In this document: piece by piece, positions 1-10,294 of the stretch
How positions within the stretch are numbered: position 1 is the first letter of the stretch
How the letters are laid out: each line of letters starts with the position of its first letter
NCBI RefSeq assembly: GCF_040183065.1
Contig: NC_091117.1
Span: forward strand, 110,487,001 to 110,551,000
Source of the DNA: Periplaneta americana
Lineage: Eukaryota > Arthropoda > Insecta > Blattodea > Blattidae
Direction of reading: 5' to 3'
Length of the DNA stretch: 64,000 nt
Notes under the pieces: generated by a model
Told to the model about the DNA's origin: nothing
Seen by the model: only the letters and a program-made list of their open reading frames with translations
The model's database searches: none
Translations under genes and position numbers: made by a program

Positions 1-889
1 TTCGATCGCAAGAGTCGGCCATCCTGACTCAAGGTGTTTGTGGTTTTCCAATTTCCTCCGCTGGGATAGTACCAATTTCAAGAGCCACGATCCGATTCCT
101 TCGCAATCCCCATTACCCCTTCAACATCACTTCTCATTTATCATCCTATCATATCTCCCGATAGATCTACCACCTGTCCTATGTAGTAGCACAATCGGCA
201 AAGTTGTGTCCGGTGGGTAAAACACTGTAATGTTGAAAACGCCGGAAAAATTTATGCTGGCTTTTTGCGTTTTTAGTAGATTAAGAATAATTTCTTTGTA
301 TTTATTTTTTGAAGATAAACTAAATCCAACGTTATTAACTATTCTTGTTCTAATCTTGGATCACTATTATTTTTCTTATTTATTAATAATTTACCTAACG
401 TGATTAAATGTTCAAGATGTGTACTCTGTGTTCATGATTTTAAGTTATTGAAATTGATAAGAAATAAAAGTGACATGGAACAATTACATTTAGATTTTGA
501 CAATATTTAAAAATAGAGTTAAAAGAAGTAATCTACATTTTAATATTAAGAAATACTATTCTATGATTTGTATTCGATGTCCATCCTTTCTAAAAGCTAA
601 TTAAACAACGAATGTTCAGTTATTGGAACATTTATGCAGTGGAAAGGTATAAGGAGCTAAGGCCTACTATTAATTATAACCTTTTATTTAATCAGCATAC
701 AGTAATAAAACAAATGAAAGTTTTTAAACGTTTGAACTTAATATTTCGGAATTCTAGAAGTTTTAAAGACATTAATTTTCAATTGCCTGCAATTCATACA
801 CAATGAGAGTATGCTAGTCTAATTTGGTCTCCATGTTGTGAATCGTATAGACAAAACATCGAAAAAGTTCAAAATCGTTTCTTAGACTT
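1..889. other. AT-rich sequence without recognised feature
   Basis: Two short open frames lie here (38-220 and 612-806) but neither shows a domain, compositional bias or start context that supports a gene. I see no repeat pair or tRNA-like motif in this block. Confidence 0.5.
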
Positions 890-1124
890 CTTATTGGTTT
901 ATTTTACGACGCTTTATCACCTGCAATGGTTATCCAGCGTCTTAATGAAATGAAGATGATAATGCCAGTCCAGAGTCCAGCGCCGAAAGTTATCTTGCTC
1001 TTAATTGATTAAGAGAAAACCCTGGAAAAACTCAACCAGGTAAATTGTTCCAAACAAGATTTGAGCCCACGCTCGCGCGTTTCGCGGTCAGACATACTAA
1101 CTACCGTTACTCCAAAGCGGTGGA
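890..1124 (-). mobile_element. tRNA-derived SINE copy (family A), diverged
   Basis: The block matches copies at 13730-13982, 42588-42836 and 59681-59838 in its core (an acgacgcttta stretch, a gaaaaccctgg stretch and an aaccaggtaa stretch). The tRNA-like head lies at the high-coordinate end, so the element runs on the minus strand. Read on that strand, the expected B-box region is still visible (ttgagcccacgct on the plus strand), but it has drifted from the gaacccgggcc form kept in the 13.7-kb copy. The copy is older than that one and I could not find a clean target duplication. Confidence 0.8.
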
Positions 1125-1756
1125 CTTCCTGAGATTTATTTATTTTCAAACGTATAATCATATAATCATTCATATTTACGGAACAAAATTTCTACAATAA
1201 TTTACTTTCTGAATTTAAATTTAATTATCATCACTCACCAAACGTAGGTTAATAGCTGAACAATTTTATTGTTCATTTATAAAACATGGACTACTTGGTA
1301 ACAGTGCATTACTTGACCTAATACAGATTAATGCGAAAACATCAACTTTAAGAAATAGAGAAATGTTCTTTTTTTACATCACATACTGCGTTATCATAAA
1401 AATTCACCTCTTTTAAAAGTGTGTTTGGATATGAGCCCCTACCGCTTGAGCCATCCAGGTTGGCAATTTTTTTTTGTTATTTTTAGACCAAATTTCAAAA
1501 TGTCTCAAAAATGTATTTCGGATAATTGGTCAAAGATAGATATTACATAGGTCTACACCATATTATTTATACATTTTCGGTCTTACTAATAAACCGTGTA
1601 TAGCTTTAATACGAGACATATGCAAAATTGGACAGAACACGTTACTAATAAACCATACATAAGCAATGGTTGTATAAACAGTCTGTAACTAGACATGGAA
1701 ATTGCTTTGCAATAGTTACAATACATGAAACACCTTGCTTAAGCGTTGTATATACT
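1125..1756. other. Unannotated AT-rich spacer
   Basis: I see no gene, tRNA-like motif or terminal repeat here. Short T-runs near 1369 and 1470 are the only local structure. Confidence 0.5.
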
Positions 1757-3820
1757 TAGAGGAAAGTGCCCTAAACCGGACTCCTCCCCTTAAAGCGGAC
1801 TCCCAGTCTCCTGGCTCTGCATTCTCTTGAACTCTAGCAGAACTAAGTGTACAGTAAATAGTAGTTTAGGCTTCTACCACTCTGTAGCGGAGCACACACT
1901 TCGCCCGCTTCACTTGTTGCTTATCAGTCTGTAATTATGTGCTTTGACAGTGGAAAAAGTTTTTACACTGTGCTACATTTTTTGTTTTTTCTCCTAGATA
2001 TTGACAGGTAAGCCATTCGATCTATATATATATATCTTTAAATGGTAAGGTTTAAGGTTACTGCTTGGTATTAAACCGTTTAATTCAGATGTTTGGTTAA
2101 AAATCTATTGAGTTAACAAAGTGTTGGCTATAGTCGCGTAAACCGGACCCCCTTCAGTTGCCTAAACCGGACCCCTTATTTTTTCATGTTTAAAGTCTAC
2201 CTGTATTTGTACACACTCTTATTCTTTTGGAATTCTGTTCCAAATTTCAAGAGGATAACGGGGAAGGAAGGAATAATCTTTACAGCGTACCATTCAGGGT
2301 GGATCCAAATGAACTCCTTCACTCAGTGGTTTCTACACTTCATCGAGTTTGCCAATCCTACAAAGGAAAACCCTGTGCTGTTGCTCTTGAATGGCCACTT
2401 TAGACACACACAGAATATTGATCTGATCAACTTGGCAAAAACAAATCCTGTTACCATTGTGTCGCTGCCACCTCACTCTTCACAAAAACTACAATCTTTG
2501 GACAAAACTTTCATGGTTCCCCTGAAAGTTCACTACAGCAAGGAAATCAGGCAGTGGTTAAGGCACAATGAACGTGCTATCAGTGCTTTTGATGCAATAG
2601 ACCTGTTTGGCAAAGCCTATATTAGATGCCAAATAGCTCAAATAGCAATCAATGGATTTAAAGCAACCCTTGAACAAGAAGCTGTTTTCAGATGTCGAAT
2701 ACATTGAAGAGGCAAACAAAACGAGATTTTCTCTTTCTATGAATCTGTGTTAAAGAAACGAACAGCAGAAAATCAGAGCTTTCCAGAGAACGGAGAAGAA
2801 TGTGATGTGAACGAACCACGAGTTATTGTAGAGTTTGACCCAAATCAACGATCAACATCTTCAGCAGGTCAGGGTGTTCCTCTGTCATCAGCTACACTTG
2901 AGGATCCTCGGGGTTCTACATCTTCTAAGACGCGCCCGTTTGACATCACTCCCATTCCAAAATTTAAAAAGAGTTTCTCGAACAGGGGGCGAAAGATCTG
3001 TAGTTCTACGATCATCACATCTACGTCTTATGAAGCCCAATTGATGGAAGCTAAGAAAGCTAAAGAAGCAATGGAAGCTGAACAACACGCACGGAATCGT
3101 GCTCAAGGACGCAAAAGAAATGGCGGCCAGGGACGTGGTTCAGAAGTACAGCCTTCAAGAAAAGGGAAAGGGCTCGTGAAAAATCGCCTAAAATATTTGT
3201 GAAAAATGTGATAATCAAGCACTGAAGATGAAAACAACGTGACCTCTGAAATATCTGAATTGGATCTCTTCTCGAAAGTTTTCCCATCCAAAGATGATGC
3301 TTGGTATGTGTGTTTTGTGACAGAAAATTTTCGGAGGATTCTAAAGGGGAACTTTTGGTCATTTGCGTTATGTGCTGGGACTGAAAAGGACATGAACATC
3401 TGCGATTTTTGTCGCTAAACGATTTAATTCTGTTGTACGTTTTGTGTATCTTTTTTAAAATACATCCTATATCTCTTTTTAGAAACTAAAATCTGTAATT
3501 ATAATATTAGGCTTATGCTTTGAAACTAGATTATGTTTTCTCTTATTTAATACCTTTTTCCAAATTTGTTTAGTGTTATTTTGTTTAATTTTACAAGGGG
3601 TCCGATTTCGGCAACTATTTTGCAAATCGCCAAAGTGTAAGCTTATTGAAAATAATTTTTTTTCATACCAATTTTAATTATATTTTCTAAAAGTAAAATG
3701 TAAATGGTGCATAATATTATAAAGTAAATTTTACATGCTTTTAAAGCATAATTTTTTACTGTTTTATATTTTTTTTAATCAAAAACAAAATGGAGGTCCG
3801 GTTTTGGGCACTTTCCTCTA
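1757..3820 (+). mobile_element. pogo-like DNA transposon, TA target duplication
   Basis: The ends are inverted repeats: the left end begins gaggaaagtgccctaaaccg at 1759, and the right end is its near-complement (ggttttgggcactttcctc) ending at 3818. Both are flanked by TA (1757-1758 and 3819-3820), the duplication used by the Tc1/mariner/pogo superfamily. The element is 2,060 bp between the TAs. The motif taaaccggacccc recurs inside at about 2139 and 2165, which looks like subterminal binding sites. It carries a broken DDE transposase (separate entry). Its right end abuts the 3' tail of a LINE copy, so it landed in that tail. Confidence 0.9.
2186..3202 (+). pseudogene. pogo-like (DDE_1) transposase, N-terminally deleted and broken
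   Basis: The reading frame 2186-2707 aligns by eye with the second half of pogo/jerky-type transposases. It has a HSGW..NSFTQWF segment (residues about 39-50), a LLLLNGHFRH block where the family has L-x-D-G-H-x-x-H, then SLPPHSSQKLQSLDKTFM, and a C-terminal KAYIRCQIAQIAINGFKAT block. The helix-turn-helix DNA-binding half and the first catalytic Asp are missing. The second catalytic Asp appears as Asn (LNGH). A TGA at 2705-2707 interrupts the frame; the same frame resumes to 3202 with a Ser/Pro-rich then Lys/Arg/Glu-rich tail. A one-base shift near 2685 gives a more family-like DVEYIEEANK continuation, so a frameshift is the better explanation. The copy cannot be active. Confidence 0.85.
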
Positions 3821-3927
3821 CTTACGGCTTTTAAGGAACCCTTAGGTTCATTGCCGCCCTCACATAACCCACCATCAGTCCCTATTCTGTGCAAGATTAA
3901 TCCAGTTTATATTATCATATCTCAACA

Positions 3928-4219
3928 CCCTCAAATCATACGATGAAAGAGTAATGGAACGGAGAAAAATTCTCTCCGGTGCCGGGATTTGAACCCGGGT
4001 TTTCAGCTCTACGTGCTGACGCTTTATCCACTAAGCCACACCGGATTCCAACCCGGCGTCGGAAGAATCGTCTCAGTTTTAAGTTCCAACTCTTGGGTTC
4101 CCTCTAGTGGCCGTCCTCTGCACTACGTCATAGATATCTATGAACCTAGGACCGAAGTCCACACATGTGCTGAGGTGCACTCGTAATGAGTGACTAGTTG
4201 GCCGGGATCCCTCAAATCA
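3928..4219 (-). mobile_element. tRNA-containing SINE with 11-bp target duplication, inserted in the LINE
   Basis: The 11-mer ccctcaaatca occurs at 3928-3938 and again at 4209-4219, and the LINE sequence continues across it, so 3939-4208 is an insertion. Read on the minus strand, the element begins atcccggccaactagtcact, passes through about 160 bp of non-tRNA sequence, then a tRNA-like block (3975-4045), then a short hairpin ending (ggagagaatttttctcc), and the copy ends at the duplication. A related piece lacking the tRNA block is at 31160-31312. The tRNA block sits near the 3' end of the unit and not at its 5' end, which is unusual for a SINE. Confidence 0.85.
3975..4045 (-). other. tRNA-like cloverleaf inside the SINE (not a host tRNA gene)
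   Basis: Folded by eye on the minus strand, all four arms form. The acceptor stem is 7 of 7 pairs (TCCGGTG with CACCGGA). The D stem is GCTT/AAGC, the anticodon stem TCAGC/GCTGA, and the T arm CCGGG-TTCAAAT-CCCGG. The anticodon loop is ACGTAGA, which would give GTA (Tyr) at positions 34-36 but has C in place of the near-universal U33. There is no intron, and the 3' flank is the SINE hairpin. The A box (GGCTTAGTGGA) and B box (GGTTCAAATCC) are intact, so it could drive polymerase III. It is most likely a SINE promoter. Confidence 0.75.
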
Positions 4220-5560
4220 ATTTTAATATCATCCTCTAATCTACGTTTCGGTCTCCTAAAAGGTCTTTTTCCCTCCGGCCTCCCAACTGACACTCTCTAT
4301 GCATTTCTGGATTCGCCCATACGTACTACAATGCCCTGCCCATCTCAAACGTCTGGATTTTATGTTCCTAAATACGTCAGCTGAAGAATACAATGCGTGC
4401 AGGTCTGCGTTGTGTAACTTTGTCCATTCTCTTGCAACTTCATCCCTTACCCCCAAATATTTTCCTAAGAACCTTATTCTCAAACATCCTTAATCTCTGT
4501 TCCTCTCTCAAAGTGACAGTCCAAGTTTCACAACCATACAGAACAACCGGCAATATAACTGTTTTATAAATTCTAACTTTCAGATTTTTTGACAGCAGAC
4601 TAGATAACAAAAGCTTTTCAACCGAATAATAAAAGGCATTTCTCATGTTTATTCTGCGTTTAATTTCCTTCCGGGTGTCATTTATATTTGTTACTGTTGC
4701 TCCAAGATATTTCAATTTTTCCACCTCTTCGAAGGATAAATCTCCAATTTTTATATTTCCATTCGTACAATATTCTGGTCACGAGACATACAGTAATTAT
4801 ATACTTTGTCTTTTCGGGATTTATTTCCAAACCTATCCTTTACTTGCTTCAAATAAAATTCCCATCTTTTTCCCTAATCGTTTGTGGATTTTATTCTAAC
4901 ATATACACTTCATCTGTAGAGACAAGAAGCTGATGTAACCCGTTCAATTCCAAACCCTCTCTGTTACCCTGAACTTTCCTAATGGGATATTCTAGAGCGA
5001 AGTTAGAAAGTAAAGGTGATAGTGAATCTCCTTGCTTTAGCCTGCAATGAATTGGAAAAGCATCCGGCAGAGATTGGCTTATACGGACTCTGCTGTACGT
5101 TTCACTTAGACACAGCTTAATTAATTGAATTATTTTCTTAGGAATACCAACTTTTGTAAGAATATTATATAAAAACTTTTCTCTCAACAGTGTCATATGC
5201 CTTTTTGAAATCTGTGAATAACTGATGTACTGTACCCTTATACTCCCATTTTTTCTACAATATCTGTCGAATACAAAATATCTTATCAATAGTCGATCTA
5301 TTACGCTTGAAACCACATTAATGATCCCAATAATTTCATGTACATATGAAGTTAATCTTCTCAAAAGAATATTGGACAAAATTTTGTACGATGTCAATAA
5401 AAGTGATAAGTCCTCGAAAGTTACCACAGTTAGTCTTGTCCCCCTTCTTAAAGACAGGTACAATTATGGTACAATTTCCTTTTCCGAAACAGTAAGCTAA
5501 GTACAAGCTTATACATTTCGCTAGATATTCCGCTTCCACCCTCTTTTATTAATTCCGCAG

Positions 5561-5900
5561 GACACATGAACCTTTTCAGATTTTCTAACAGTTGCAGCTC
5601 GCTGCAGCAAGCGAGCGGGTCAAGATCTGTTCTTTTATTGTGTGTAATGTTTAAGTATAATTACTCTTACTGAAGTAATTTTCATCACAATTTTTATTAC
5701 TTATTCGCTTCACAGATCAGTAGATTTTGCAGTCATTAACTTGTGAAATAAAGTGGCAGATATGTAGAAATTTACTTTGCTAATGTCTGAGAAACAATGT
5801 CTTAATTCTGTCTCAGACTTCCTTGTACAGCAAAGCTGAATTTATTATTGTTTATTTCTCCAGAGGAAAGATGAGATACAGTTTGTTTGTAGGAGCAGCC
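5561..5900. other. Unannotated sequence beyond the LINE
   Basis: A short GC-richer patch (about 5585-5625, with a ctcgctgcagcaagcgag palindromic stretch) is followed by plain AT-rich sequence. No gene is visible. Confidence 0.4.
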
Positions 5901-6408
5901 TACGAATCTAGCGATAATAAAACGTAAACATATCTGTAGATACGTAATTTAGTATTGATATTGAAGCTGAAAAGTATTTTATTTTTCCTCTGTTAAATGA
6001 AATCTATGTAATTTAATTTAATTCTCTAGCTTACACATACCTAGGGGTCCAGGGTTCTATATTCTGGTTACGAATCTGGCTATAATGCAACGTAATCATA
6101 ATGTGTGTTCATATATAATTCAGTTCTCATACTGAAACTACAGATTATTTTATTTTTCTCTGGTAAACTAAGTCTATCTAATTTTATTTTATTATCTAAT
6201 TTTTACATATCTAGAGGTCCAGAGTTCCATATTCTGGCTAAGGATCCGGCTATAAGAATATAAGCATATCTGTTCATATGTAGGCCTAATTCAGTACTCA
6301 TATTGAAATTGAAGATTACTTTCTTTCACTTTGTTAAATCAAGCCTATTTAATTTAATTTAATACTCAAGCTTATACCTACCTAGAGCTCCATGATTCTA
6401 TATTCTAT
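5901..6408. repeat. Three-copy degenerate tandem repeat, ~170-bp period
   Basis: Landmarks recur at a nearly constant spacing. A tacgaatct / taaggatcc / tactctgg landmark falls at 5901, 6069, 6239 and 6409. An attcagtactcatattgaa-like stretch and a cctagaggtccagagttcta-like stretch recur in each unit. The period is 168-170 bp over about three units. The copies are clearly diverged (roughly 75-80 percent by eye). No reading frame runs through them. Confidence 0.8.
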
Positions 6409-8241
6409 TACTCTGGCCTGTGGGAATATGAACCTACGAGTGAAGGTAGTTATACAGAAGTGAATATGAAAACCATAACCCAACAATATCGTTAATATAT
6501 TGAAGATAAAATTGTATATTATAAAAAAGTATAAAGTGTAATATATATAACGAAAGGTTTTTAAATAGAAATTGAGTTATGGAATTATAAAATCTCCTCG
6601 TTCCCAGCATGGCTGTATTTATTTTAAAAGTGAAATGTAATTAATTTGCTTCATCTTATAAAGTTTTCTAATGCTCTTAAGGAAGAATGTTGTTAATACT
6701 TTGTATAATTCATGGAAAAAGAGGCAGGAGTGTTTATGTTTACTATATCATCCAAGTATCTCGTATGAATATGCAATATTTCGTCTTATACCATGTATAA
6801 TATTCCAATGAAAAGTGAAAATCGTACCTATGGTTATTCTCAGCTTTCTTCTTCTTTCCACGTTCTATTATAATGGCACTGCTAACATATAGGCCCACTG
6901 CTAATTATTTTAAATATCGTACGATGAAGTAATACACGGTTCTGAAAATTGTACAAATAATTAACACGTTTATTTTGCATAATTTTCCAGGAGAGGTAAA
7001 TTCAAGTATGCCACCCATTTTAATTGTCTCTTTGTCTTGTCCGAGAATATGAGATAACGTATGCACTTTTAAACCACACGCCTCTGCAGTCAGATTCTTT
7101 GTTTGTGAAAAACTGACACTCACTGCATCATAAGCTAGTCCTTTAGAAAAAGTATATAAGAAAATAGCATACTCCTCGCTTGTGACTATAGGACTATCCT
7201 TTTACGTATAACAGATGAAACAGCAGAGCCATTTGCAATCCCATAACCAGGATATTAACCTGATATAATTTTGTAACTGGGGTACTATAAGTATTTGTGT
7301 ATTAGTGTTATCGTTTGTGCTTTGAGAGTTAGCTAATGGAAATATGTGTACCTACGTGTGTGACCTTATGACATCTTATGACATCAACATTCATTCATAG
7401 CATTACCCCGCTGCGTCTCATTCTGCAGTTGATAAAGCGTCTTAAAATAAACTAATTAAAAAACATGTGAGAAAATCATCATCTCCATAGTAATTTCTCC
7501 TGGACCGCTTGCCTGTTATATCGGAAATTAAAGAGACAGTGTTACGGTAAGTTACACATCACACACGAGAAAACAGTCGACATCTGAATTTGAAAATAAA
7601 CAGAATCTATCTTCGTTTACAGAGAGGGACTTCAGAGCAAAATATGTATATTCTATGCTGTAGGTTGAATATCTCTGTTTTGTCTTAAAGCGAAAACACG
7701 CGAACCAGTTGACATATAATTACCATTCTTGTACGTACAATTGATTTCAGTATGTCTAGCTCTATCGAATGGCACAGCTTAAAATTCATTCCTAGCCATA
7801 AGTATTGTGCGCGCAAGAAAGAAATTAATACGCGACGCTTCAGCGAGACTTCGCGACGATTTAACTAGGCAATACCGCTTCACTGTCACTGGCTAGTCGA
7901 CATAGACCGGCCTGAACTAGCTCCGCCTTGTATGTTCTCTTATTCTGAAAGCACTTTTTTTTTTAGTAAGACTGTTTGCGTATGCTATGCAAAATGTACA
8001 GTACCGCATTATTTGTAATGATATATTCTATCCCATTTTTACCTTTTTATATGTTTCTTTATGTCACGTAATGTTTAATTATTTTTTCTTCTCTTTTAAT
8101 TGCTTTATTTTTTTCTTATTATTGTAATATATTTTTATTTTATCCTTTTTCGTTTATTTTATCTTGTTTGTTCTATTGTATTGTGAATTAATTTTATGTA
8201 GCTGCTATGATTCGATTCTAGCTCTGCTGTAGAACATATTT
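6409..8241. other. Unannotated AT-rich sequence
   Basis: No gene or element is recognised in these 1.8 kb. A short minus-strand frame at 6905-7123 has no recognisable domain. A GC-richer patch with several cg dinucleotides lies at about 7805-7930 and could be the end of an unrecognised repeat. Confidence 0.4.
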
Positions 8242-8399
8242 AAGTGAGTGAGTGAGTGAGTGAGTGAGTGAGTGAGGGAGTGAGTGAGTGAGTGAGTGAG
8301 TGAGTGAGTGAGTGAGTGAGTGAGTGAGTGAGTGAGTGAGTGAGTGAGTGAGTGAGTGAGTGAGTGAGTGAGTGAGTGAGTGAGTGAGTGAGTGAGTGA
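8242..8399. repeat. (TGAG)n microsatellite
   Basis: About 39 copies of the tetramer run almost without interruption; a single gaggga variant lies near 8275. The open frame reading Thr-His-Ser-Leu on the minus strand is only a translation of the repeat. Confidence 0.97.
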
Positions 8400-8876
8400 C
8401 GGTATCAATATTGAATTGTCTGATTTTTAATAGTAGTTTTATTTTTTACGGGCATTAAAAGCTCAAACAATGTTTTATATCTGTTGTGAAGCTCATGTTC
8501 AGTTTAAGGAATTTCTGGAGAAGAAGTCGCTTACGTATCCAGATATTCTATCAGAATAGCTTCTTCCATTTAAAGATTTTATACTCGGAAGATATAATTT
8601 CGTTCCAGAATTTGGCGATCTGTCCTTCCTAACGCTATTCATACCAGCAAATCTTCGTCAAGAGAATAAAATGGTCTCCTTTGTGTTCTTAACATAAATA
8701 TGTATCCAGTTTGTGCTACAAATGTATTATGTGAATACTAATGTAATTTCCTTCTTCCAGTGTCTGTGACAATGACGCTAATTAACTAACACCGCTGATT
8801 CTGCCTGAAATTGTTCATCACAAAGTGTGGGCGGAAGTAACTTCTCATTATTTCTTGGTTCACAGAATTTTATAAA
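8400..8876. other. Unannotated sequence
   Basis: Non-repetitive AT-rich sequence with no supported gene. Confidence 0.4.
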
Positions 8877-8877
8877 C

Positions 8878-8941
<64 letters not shown>
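8877..8941 (-). repeat. (ACTT)n array, 3' tail of the adjacent LINE
   Basis: About 16 copies of actt lie directly downstream, on the minus strand, of the LINE 3' end at 8942-9143. The same junction (acttacggcttttaag) occurs at 3821 in the other copy of this LINE family. The array therefore looks like the LINE's own (AAGT)n tail, possibly lengthened later. Confidence 0.8.
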
Positions 8942-8942
<1 letters not shown>

Positions 8943-9143
8943 TGGCTTTTAAGAAGGTTCATTGCCGCCCATATAAGCTCGCCATCTGTCCCTATTCCGA
9001 GCAAGATTAATCCAGTTCCTACCATCATATCCCACCTCCTTCAAATCCATTTTAATATTATCATCCCATCTACGTCTCGGCCTCCCCAAAGGTCTTATTC
9101 CCTCTGGCCTCCCAACTAACATTTTATAAACAATATGATTCAC
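8942..9143 (-). pseudogene. 3'-terminal LINE fragment (ORF2 C-terminus)
   Basis: The minus-strand frame reads VGRPEGIRPLGRPRRRWDDN followed by IKMDLKEVGYDGRNWINLARNRDRW in two adjoining blocks. This is the conserved C-terminal tail of an arthropod LINE ORF2, ending shortly before the tetramer tail. Only about 200 bp survive, so this is a strongly 5'-truncated copy, the usual outcome of target-primed reverse transcription. It matches the 3' end of the copy at 3821-5560. Confidence 0.85.
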
Positions 9144-9308
9144 AAATGTCTAATGAATTGGTAAAGTTATTTTCAACTGCAATAAAATTATAACTTATAT
9201 AATTCCTAAGCCATCGTCTGAATGGCGCATGAAAGATATCGTGAGTGCATGTAGTGTATCGACATTGGTCGATGTCAGTTTGAAGTCCTGTGTTCTTTAA
9301 CAACCGAG

Positions 9309-9364
<56 letters not shown>
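9309..9364. repeat. (AT)n microsatellite
   Basis: An uninterrupted run of about 28 AT dinucleotides. Confidence 0.97.
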
Positions 9365-9366
<2 letters not shown>

Positions 9367-10035
9367 GTCTAGTTATATTCTCAAAAGAGTTTAAATTTGG
9401 ACCTGAATCGATGCTTCTAAAGTCCTATACTGACAATGGTTATAGTTGATTTGTGAATTAAATATAAATTAATATGTTGCATTATATTTCATAATATTAT
9501 AATTTCTTTTTTTGGGGTAGAATTGTAAAATGGTATTATTCATATTGTGGTTAGCAGTCAATAATTGTGCGTGAAATGTAAATAAAAATTCATTTCCACA
9601 ATCCGAAACTATAAATTGTTTATTGTCCATTAAAATGCATTTTTCATTATGGTTACGACATTATTATTAATTTTAATACAGCTGAGTGTAAATATTTGGA
9701 TTTATTAAATGTAAATTATTCTGTGTTTTATTAAGCAATTGTAAATTATTAAGTGTCACGTATAATCCATTATACGGTGCATCTGATTATTATTTTGCGT
9801 TCTGAAGAATGGCATAAATAATTATGGCTAGGCTTAAATAACTTACTTTGTCTAAAAAGTATGTAAATCCGTTTCTTCCATTGCAAGTTATACTCTATAG
9901 TGAATGAATCCAATGCATATCAAATATTATATTATTTTCTTGACTTGCATTTCAGCCATTGTATTTTATAGTCTATGTGTAATTATCAAACAGGTACATT
10001 ATTTAATTATTTTCCTTACTATTTAAAAAAAAAAA
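9365..10035. other. Unannotated AT-rich sequence
   Basis: Very AT-rich, with no frame or repeat pair that I can support. Confidence 0.4.
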
Positions 10036-10037
10036 AA

Positions 10038-10091
<54 letters not shown>

Positions 10092-10228
10092 CCGTGGCGC
10101 TACAGCCCGTGAAGGGCATAGACCGACCAGCCGGCTGCTGGCCTTACGCCCACATGCCGAAGCAGAGGTGGACGATCATCCAACCAGAATGGAGGTATCG
10201 TGTGGTTAGCACGATGATCCCCCCAGCC

Positions 10229-10291
<63 letters not shown>
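10036..10291 (-). mobile_element. SINE core fragment between two (AAT)n arrays
   Basis: An (aat)n array (10036-10091) and a second one (10229-10291) flank 137 bp of unique sequence. That sequence matches 36031-36175 closely (shared stretches: gaccgaccag, ggctgctggcct, ccacatgccgaag, accagaatggaggtatcgtg, tggttagcacgatgatcc). The longer copy at 36 kb continues into a tRNA-like head, so this piece is the 3' part of the same SINE family on the minus strand. The identical array on both sides could come from insertion into a pre-existing microsatellite. Confidence 0.8.

Positions 10292-10294
<3 letters not shown>

Larger units (their letters stand above)
3821..5560 (-). mobile_element. Decayed non-LTR retrotransposon (LINE), 3' two-thirds
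   Basis: On the minus strand, broken frames read as successive parts of one LINE reverse transcriptase. 5336-5539 has the [18 protein letters not shown] block. 4891-5463 has a [17 protein letters not shown] block (usual form QG-x-x-LSPxLFN) followed by [11 protein letters not shown], where the catalytic Y-x-D-D has become S-T-D-E. 4440-4724 has LYGCETW, and 4256-4483 has SRRLRWAGH. The 3' end, near 3821-3927, matches the 8942-9143 copy. Several frameshifts separate the pieces and the N-terminal endonuclease is not visible. A SINE interrupts it at 3928-4219. The clade is not resolved. Confidence 0.85.

Noticed and set aside
8205-8408. Open frame encoding Thr-His-Ser-Leu repeats
   Set aside because: It is a direct translation of the (TGAG)n microsatellite and has no coding signal.
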